From contig JBDTVS010000195.1 in assembly GCA_040007095.1 (NCBI GenBank), forward strand, positions 1 through 18,516: a DNA stretch of 18,516 nucleotides, in the 5' to 3' direction. This DNA is from JBDTVS01 sp040007095 (GTDB lineage: Bacteria > Acidobacteriota > Vicinamibacteria > Vicinamibacterales > CAVVIG01). The notes below the pieces were generated by a model. That model was given only the letters and a program-made list of their open reading frames with translations. It was not told the DNA's origin and ran no database searches. The position numbers and the translations under genes are program-made. This document shows positions 13,181-18,516 of the stretch, piece by piece (the stretch's first letter is position 1; each line of letters starts with the position of its first letter).

Positions 13181-16100
13181 ATGCGCTGCGTGGTGCGAAT
13201 CGGTTTGGCGATGCTTGCCATCGTAATGGTTCCTTCGTGGGCACACGCTCAAGCGTCGATTGTCGGCGTGGTGAAGGACAGCTCGGGAGCCGTGCTGCCA
13301 GGCGTCACAGTGGAAGCGTCGAGCCCGGCGCTGATCGAAAAAGTCCGCACCACCGCCACCGACGGCGGCGGCCAGTACCGCATCGAAGATCTTCGACCAG
13401 GCAGCTACGTCGTGACGTTCAGCCTGTCGGGGTTCGTCAGCGTTCGCCGGGAAGGGCTCGAACTGACCGGGTCGTTTGCCGCCACGGTGAACGCGGACCT
13501 GAAGGTCGGCTCCGTGAGCGAGACGATTACGGTCGTCGGCGAGACGCCCGTCGTGGATGTCGTCAATGCCAAACAGCAGCACACCGTCACGAACGACATG
13601 ATTAGCGCCATTCCCACGGCACGGCTGTACCACAGTCTCGTGACGCTGGTTCCTGGTGTGACGCTGTCGGGATCGCAGGACGTGGGCGGCCTCGCCGGCC
13701 CGGTCACCGTCACGTTCACCATGCGCGGAGGGCCAGGCAATGAAGGCCGGCTCACCACCGACGGACTGTCGCTTGGCGCATCGCTGAATGGCACGGGTGT
13801 TTCCTATACCGTGGCCGATGTCCCCAATGCTCAGGAAGTGGTCTTCACGACGGCCGGAGGGTTGGGCGAATCCGAAGTCGGCGGCCCAGCCATGAACCTG
13901 GTGCCGCGCCAGGGCGGAAACAAGTTCTCGGGATCGTTCTTCGGGAACTGGGCCAACGACTCCCTGCAGACCAGCAACTACACGGATGCGATCAAAGCGT
14001 CGGGGCTGCGCGCGCCGAACCTGATGACCAAGATCTGGGATACCAACGCCTCCATCGGCGGCCCGATCGTGAAAGACAAGCTGTGGTTTTACACCGGCGT
14101 TCGCTATCAGGGGAACCGGAAGCTGGTGGCGGGGATGTTCAACAATCTGAACGCGGGCGACGTCAACGCCTGGAGCTACGTGGCTTCGCCGGCACAGGCG
14201 ACCGACGATGGCACGTGGAAGGATGGCAACGGCCGGGTGACGTGGCAGTCGTCGGCGCGGAACAAGTTCAACTTCTATTGGGACGAACAGCAGTTGTGCA
14301 CCTCTTGCATCGGTGGAGGCAACGCGACGACGGCGCCCGAAGCCCGAGGCAACAATCACGCCGCCCCCCGCGTCGTGCAGACGACGTGGTCATCCCCGGT
14401 GACCAGCCGACTGCTGCTCGAGGCCGGAGTGGGTGGGAACTTCATCGACACCTACGGCACGCAGGGCAATCTGCCGAACACCCTGAAGCTGATTCCCGTC
14501 AGCGAGCTGTGCTCGGCGGGGTGCGCTGCCAACGGCGGTATCGCCGGTCTGAGCTATCGAGGTAACAACTCCTATGTGGCCGACAGCGACGTCGTCAGCT
14601 GGCGTGCGGCGGCGAGCCTCGTCTCGGGCCGGAGCACCGCGAAGGTGGGTTACCAGGGGCAGCAGATCGTCAATCACTTCCCCAACTCGATTTTGAACGA
14701 CACGTGGACGAGCTTCACGTTCAACAACGGTATTCCGAGCTCGCTCGGCCAGACCGCCGGTCCGGCCCTGGTGAACACCCACGTGCAGACGCACTCGTTC
14801 TATGCCCAGGATCAGTGGACCGTCAGCAGATTGACGCTGTCGGGTGCGATCCGCTACGACCATTCGTCCAGTTTCTTCCCGGAACAGCACGTCGGTCCCA
14901 ACCCGTTCATTCTCACGCCGACCGTGTTTCCGGCGCAGAACGGCACAGCGTATTCCGATCTGACTCCCCGCCTGGGCGTTGTCTACGATGTCTGGGGGAA
15001 TGGCAAGACGGCCCTCAAAGTCAATGTCGGAAAGTATCTGGCTGCCGCCGACGGCAGCTCGATCACCGGCTCGCTCACCAATCCGTTGTCGCGCATCTCG
15101 ACCAACGTGACTCGGACCTGGACCGACGCCAACCGGAATTTCGCGCCGGACTGCGACTTGAGCACCCTGTCAGCGCAGGATCTCCGCACCACCGGCGGCG
15201 ACTTCTGCGGCCAGGTCAGCAACCTGAACTTCGCCAAACCTGTGTTCAGCACCTCCTTCGACCCTGACATCCTGAACGGCTGGGGCATCAGGCCGTACGA
15301 CTGGAACTTCGGCTTCCAGATCCAGCAACAGGTGTTGCCGCGCGTGTCGGTCGACATCGGCTACTTCCGGCGAATCTTCGGCAACTTCACCACCACCAAG
15401 AACCTCGCCTTCTCGCCGCTTGGCCAACCAAGCACTGCCGCCTTCGATGCGTTCACGCTGACCGCGCCCACCGACCCGCGTCTTCCCGGCGGCGGCGGCT
15501 ACACCATTCCGGGCACCCTGTACAACGTCATTCCGTCGCTGTCCGGGCAAACCAATAACTGGACGACCATGTCGGACGTGTACGGCCGGCAGACCAATCA
15601 CTGGAACGGCGTCGAGATCAACTTCACGGCGCGGGTCCGGCAGGGATTGACGTTCCAGGGTGGCACCAGCACGGGCCGATCGATTACCGACAACTGCGAC
15701 ATCAGGCGCCAGCTACCCGAGACCACGACGACCAGCGCGCTGAATCCGTACTGTCACGTGGAGCCGCCGCTCAAGACGCAGGTGAAGGGCCTGGCGTCGT
15801 ACACGGTGCCGAAAATCGACGTGCAGGCGAGCGCGGCCTTTCAGAGTCTGCCCGGGAGCTCGCTGGCCGCGAACTTCAACTTCCCCACCGCGGTGGTCGC
15901 GCAGTCACTCGGCCGCAACCTGTCGGGCAACGTGCAGTTTGCGAACGTCAACCTGCTTGCGCCAGGCGATCTCTACGGCGATCGAGTCAACCAGATCGAT
16001 CTGCGGGTCGGGAAAATCCTGAAGCTGCATGGCTTCCGCACGCAATTGAGCTTCGACCTCTACAACGCGCTCAACTCGAGTGCGATTCAGACCTACAATC

Positions 16101-16189
16101 AAACCTTCATCCAGGCCGGTGCGTGGCTGACGCCCACGCTGATCCTGCCAGCGAGGTTTGCCAAGATTACGGCGCAGTTCGACTTCTGA
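13181..16189 (+). CDS. TonB-dependent receptor, Oar-like, with carboxypeptidase-regulatory domain
   Basis: This 1002-residue outer-membrane protein has a signal peptide (to about AHA, residue 23). Next comes a carboxypeptidase-regulatory-like beta-sandwich (about 25-105: ASIVGVVKDSSGAVLPGVTV, GGQYRIEDLRPGSYVVTFSL). ETITVVGETPVVDV is followed by a plug domain (about 120-250, including ARLYHSLVTLVPGVT and the NEGRLTTDG region). The remainder is a long beta-barrel rich in aromatic strand ends, finishing in a terminal Phe (ITAQFDF), the usual outer-membrane barrel signal. Such receptors import oligosaccharides, siderophore-like compounds or aromatics using TonB energy; the ligand is unknown. The PQQ dehydrogenase starts six bases after the stop, indicating one operon. 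TonB, ExbB and ExbD are not in the window. Confidence 0.94.
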   Translation: MRCVVRIGLAMLAIVMVPSWAHAQASIVGVVKDSSGAVLPGVTVEASSPALIEKVRTTATDGGGQYRIEDLRPGSYVVTFSLSGFVSVRREGLELTGSFAATVNADLKVGSVSETITVVGETPVVDVVNAKQQHTVTNDMISAIPTARLYHSLVTLVPGVTLSGSQDVGGLAGPVTVTFTMRGGPGNEGRLTTDGLSLGASLNGTGVSYTVADVPNAQEVVFTTAGGLGESEVGGPAMNLVPRQGGNKFSGSFFGNWANDSLQTSNYTDAIKASGLRAPNLMTKIWDTNASIGGPIVKDKLWFYTGVRYQGNRKLVAGMFNNLNAGDVNAWSYVASPAQATDDGTWKDGNGRVTWQSSARNKFNFYWDEQQLCTSCIGGGNATTAPEARGNNHAAPRVVQTTWSSPVTSRLLLEAGVGGNFIDTYGTQGNLPNTLKLIPVSELCSAGCAANGGIAGLSYRGNNSYVADSDVVSWRAAASLVSGRSTAKVGYQGQQIVNHFPNSILNDTWTSFTFNNGIPSSLGQTAGPALVNTHVQTHSFYAQDQWTVSRLTLSGAIRYDHSSSFFPEQHVGPNPFILTPTVFPAQNGTAYSDLTPRLGVVYDVWGNGKTALKVNVGKYLAAADGSSITGSLTNPLSRISTNVTRTWTDANRNFAPDCDLSTLSAQDLRTTGGDFCGQVSNLNFAKPVFSTSFDPDILNGWGIRPYDWNFGFQIQQQVLPRVSVDIGYFRRIFGNFTTTKNLAFSPLGQPSTAAFDAFTLTAPTDPRLPGGGGYTIPGTLYNVIPSLSGQTNNWTTMSDVYGRQTNHWNGVEINFTARVRQGLTFQGGTSTGRSITDNCDIRRQLPETTTTSALNPYCHVEPPLKTQVKGLASYTVPKIDVQASAAFQSLPGSSLAANFNFPTAVVAQSLGRNLSGNVQFANVNLLAPGDLYGDRVNQIDLRVGKILKLHGFRTQLSFDLYNALNSSAIQTYNQTFIQAGAWLTPTLILPARFAKITAQFDF

Positions 16190-16195
16190 GCAATC

Positions 16196-18313
16196 ATGCG
16201 GTGGTTCTTTTCTGCAGCACTATCCGCCGCCGTGGCCGCGCTGCTCGCGGCATCCGGCCACGCACAGGCGAAACGCGGCAGCGTCGACGACTTCTCCGCC
16301 GCCAGGCTGGCGGCGCCCCCGACCACGAGTTGGCCGACCAACGGCGGCAATCTGTACAACCAGCGTTACTCGCCGCTGACGGCGATCAACCGCACCAACG
16401 TCGCGCAGCTCAAGGGTGTCTGGCGGGCGCGTCTGCGCGGCTCGGGCACCGCCCCGCAGTACTCGGGTGAAGCGCAGCCGATCGTCTACGACGGCGTCGC
16501 CTACGTCAGCACCGGCGCCAACGACATCTTCGCACTGGCGATCGAGACGGGCGAGATCCTCTGGCAGTACCGGGCGAATCTCGATCCCCGCCTCAGCTCC
16601 GTCTGCTGCGGCTGGACCAACCGCGGTGTCGCCATCAGCGGCGACAAGGTCTTCCTGGGCCGGCTCGACGGCCAGCTGATCGCGCTGGATCGCGCGACCG
16701 GCGCACCCGCGTGGTCGATTCAAGCAGAGCGGTGGGAGGACAACTTCTCGATCACGGGCGCGCCGGTGTACGTCAACGGCATGGTCATCACCGGCTTTGC
16801 CGGCGCCGATCGCGGCACTCGCGGCCGCGTCAAGGCGTACGACGCCAAGGACGGCCGCCTGATGTGGACGTTCTACACGATTCCCGGTCCCGGTGAGCCG
16901 GGCCACGACACGTGGCCGCGGGACAACGACTCGTGGAAGTACGGCGGGGCCTCGGTGTGGCAGACACCGGCCGCCGACACCGAGCTCGGACTGCTGTATT
17001 TCTCAACCGGCAATGCGGGGCCTGATTACAACGGCGCGGTACGCGCCGGCGACAACTTGTATGCGGCATCGATCGTGGCGGTCGAGATCGCGACGGGAAA
17101 GTATCGCTGGCACTTTCAGCAGGTGCATCACGACATCTGGGACTACGATGCGAGCAATCCCGTCGTGCTCATGGATGTCAGCGTCGGCGGCCGGATGCGC
17201 AAGGCCATCGCCGAAGTCGGCAAGACGGGCTGGGCGTACATCCTCGATCGGCAGACAGGCAAGCCGCTCGTCGGCATAGACGAGCGGCCGGTCCCTCAAG
17301 AGCGACGTCAGGCGACTGCGGCCACGCAGCCCTTCCCGCGTGGCGACGCGGTGGTGCCGCAACTGATCCAGATTGCTCCGGAGGGTTCCACGCTGGTCAA
17401 CGACGGCCGCATCTTCACGCCGTTTGTCGGCAAGGACGCGACGATCGTGAAGCCCGGAATCTGGGGCGGCGCGAACTGGCCGCCGAGCGCGTACGACCCG
17501 ATCCGGCAGACGCTGTTCGTCTGCGCGTCTTCGGTCGTCAATGGCTATACCGGTGGCGGTGATCCGAACTTCGTGGCGCCGGGCACGGGCGACCGCTACA
17601 CCGGCGGGGCAACGACGTTCACGCGCGCCGCGCGCAGCGGCATCATCGCGGCCCTCGACGTGACGAACAACAAGTTGGTGTGGCGATACCGATGGCCCGA
17701 GCAGTGCTACAGCGGCACGCTCGCGACAGGCGGCGGATTGTTGTTCGTCGGCCGGAACGACGGCCGGCTCGTGACCCTCGATTCGTCCTCGGGCCAACAG
17801 CTCTGGGAGTTCCAGACGGGCGCCGGCATGCACGCGCCGGTGAGCACGTTCGAGCACAACGGCAAGCAGTACGTGCTGGCGTTCTCGGCCGGCAACGCGC
17901 TGATCGGCTCCGCGCGCGGTGACAGCGTCTGGTTGTTCGGCCTCGAGGGAACGCTCCCGCCCGTTCAACCAGGTGCGCCGGCGTCACGGCAAACGACGGT
18001 CGCCGCACCGCCGGCCGAGGCGGTTGGGACGACGGCCGCACGCCGCGCGCCGGCCGGCGGGGCGAGGGCGAACCTCGTCCGCGGCCAGCAGCTCTACGAG
18101 CAGGCGTGCGTGATCTGCCATGGCGCGGACGGCAATGGGGGGCACGGCGGTGGCGCGCCCTTGGTCGCCCTCAAGGATGTCGCGGCGGCGATTCAAACCG
18201 TCACCGCCGGCCGGAACGACATGCCGCCGTTCGGCGCGACATTCACGCCCGACGAGATTCGCGACCTGAGTGCGTACGTGGTCGAGACCCTGGCCGGCCG
18301 GCCCACGCAGTAG
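16196..18313 (+). CDS. PQQ-dependent dehydrogenase with C-terminal cytochrome c (quinohemoprotein)
   Basis: This 705-residue periplasmic enzyme has a signal peptide (to about GHAQA, residue 25), an eight-bladed PQQ propeller (about 30-585), a Pro/Ala-rich linker (about 590-622) and a cytochrome c domain. Visible signatures are the vicinal disulfide Cys137-Cys138 in SSVCCGWTNRG, the STGNAGP metal/PQQ segment, and HHDIWDYD with the presumed catalytic Asp316 and a second Asp318. The heme site is Cys638-Val-Ile-Cys641-His642, with Met676 in NDMPPF as likely sixth ligand. The usual metal-ligand Glu after a GNSGG-like motif appears as Asp (GFAGAD). Electrons would pass from the oxidised alcohol or sugar through PQQ to heme c. 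No pqq biosynthesis genes are present. It is co-transcribed with the TonB receptor. Confidence 0.93.
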   Translation: MRWFFSAALSAAVAALLAASGHAQAKRGSVDDFSAARLAAPPTTSWPTNGGNLYNQRYSPLTAINRTNVAQLKGVWRARLRGSGTAPQYSGEAQPIVYDGVAYVSTGANDIFALAIETGEILWQYRANLDPRLSSVCCGWTNRGVAISGDKVFLGRLDGQLIALDRATGAPAWSIQAERWEDNFSITGAPVYVNGMVITGFAGADRGTRGRVKAYDAKDGRLMWTFYTIPGPGEPGHDTWPRDNDSWKYGGASVWQTPAADTELGLLYFSTGNAGPDYNGAVRAGDNLYAASIVAVEIATGKYRWHFQQVHHDIWDYDASNPVVLMDVSVGGRMRKAIAEVGKTGWAYILDRQTGKPLVGIDERPVPQERRQATAATQPFPRGDAVVPQLIQIAPEGSTLVNDGRIFTPFVGKDATIVKPGIWGGANWPPSAYDPIRQTLFVCASSVVNGYTGGGDPNFVAPGTGDRYTGGATTFTRAARSGIIAALDVTNNKLVWRYRWPEQCYSGTLATGGGLLFVGRNDGRLVTLDSSSGQQLWEFQTGAGMHAPVSTFEHNGKQYVLAFSAGNALIGSARGDSVWLFGLEGTLPPVQPGAPASRQTTVAAPPAEAVGTTAARRAPAGGARANLVRGQQLYEQACVICHGADGNGGHGGGAPLVALKDVAAAIQTVTAGRNDMPPFGATFTPDEIRDLSAYVVETLAGRPTQ

Positions 18314-18368
18314 GGCCTCTTCTCTCCTTCGGCGCGCGCCGCGCTTGGCGTGTCTCGGTTGCTACGTC

Positions 18369-18413
18369 AACCACAGAGGTCACCGAGATCACGGAGAAAT
18401 GTCACTCTTCTTG
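18369..18413 (+). repeat. Dispersed intergenic repeat, CACAGAG/CACCGAG subtype, half copy
   Basis: AACCACAGAGGTCACCGAGATCACGGAGAAATG is built of the same ACCACnnAG and CACCGAG units as the other copies. The complementary right arm is missing. It lies between the quinoprotein stop and the right terminal repeat, mirroring the half copy at 149-176 next to the left terminal repeat. Confidence 0.75.
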
Positions 18414-18463
18414 CTCGATGCACTCGCTGTACTGCGCAGAAAATATCGGTGCAGGCGTCTCGG

Positions 18464-18516
18464 TTAGGACCCGTAGATGAATAACGTGTGCCATTCTGGG
18501 CGTCGAGGCGCCCGCC
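18464..18516 (-). repeat. Right copy of 53-bp window-terminal inverted repeat
   Basis: This is the reverse complement of 2-54 with one difference. It runs to the last base of the window, so the repeat may continue beyond it. Similarity ends at 18463 on the inner side. Confidence 0.93.

Noticed and set aside
12410..14359. 649-codon leftward frame over the gene-free block and the TonB gene
   Set aside because: Its C-terminal part runs through elements A and B and the rest is antisense to the receptor; the translation is Arg-rich without domain features.
1..18516. Composite transposon or integrative element defined by the terminal repeats
   Set aside because: No transposase, integrase, toxin-antitoxin or transfer gene, and no clear compositional break inside; only the repeats themselves are reported.

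Overview
The window is a GC-rich bacterial segment with twelve protein genes. It most resembles an Acidobacteriota genome of the Vicinamibacteria type. That is an inference from family content: an Oar-like TonB-dependent receptor with an N-terminal carboxypeptidase-regulatory domain, secreted proteins of a WGDPDLQGLW type, Gly/Ala/Pro/Arg-rich linkers after signal peptides, a quinoprotein with a fused cytochrome c, and many intergenic palindromic repeats. No tRNA, rRNA, CRISPR array, transposase, integrase or phage gene was found.

Layout. Bases 2-54 and 18464-18516 are inverted copies of one 53-bp repeat, so the window starts and ends in the same repeat. A leftward gene (201-1232) encodes a secreted protein of unknown function. 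Across a 484-bp divergent gap, a rightward pair encodes a tannase/feruloyl-esterase-family hydrolase and, overlapping by one base, a metallo-beta-lactamase-fold hydrolase. A leftward secreted SnoaL-like protein (4181-4675) converges on them. A second rightward pair (4876-6410, ATGA overlap) encodes a secreted unknown protein and an NTF2/SnoaL-like protein with an internal duplication. The leftward cluster 10640-6340 is the clearest metabolic unit: AllH (DUF2877), FdrA/AllF and AllG (DUF1116), the three proteins assigned in E. coli to oxamate carbamoyltransferase. It lacks the carbamate kinase partner. Divergent from it is a rightward MFS transporter (11206-12477). A 703-bp gene-free block packed with foldback sequence follows, then a TonB-dependent receptor (13181-16189) and, six bases later, a PQQ-dependent dehydrogenase with a C-terminal cytochrome c (16196-18313).

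How the genes may work together (inference). Most products carry signal peptides, which fits a scavenger of plant- or soil-derived organics. The tannase-family esterase and MBL hydrolase could cleave esters or lactones outside the cytoplasm. The TonB receptor could import a ligand, and the adjacent quinohemoprotein could oxidise an alcohol or sugar in the periplasm. The AllH-FdrA-AllG unit is cytoplasmic and would interconvert an oxalurate-like carbamoyl compound and carbamoyl phosphate; the neighbouring MFS protein is a candidate importer.

The non-coding fraction is the most unusual part. It holds at least seven copies of a CACCGAG/CACAAAG-type intergenic repeat, two inverted copies of a 36-bp repeat 9.4 kb apart, and two adjacent foldback elements between the MFS and TonB genes. 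One of these is a 162-bp unit with 24-bp terminal inverted repeats enclosing six short hairpins.
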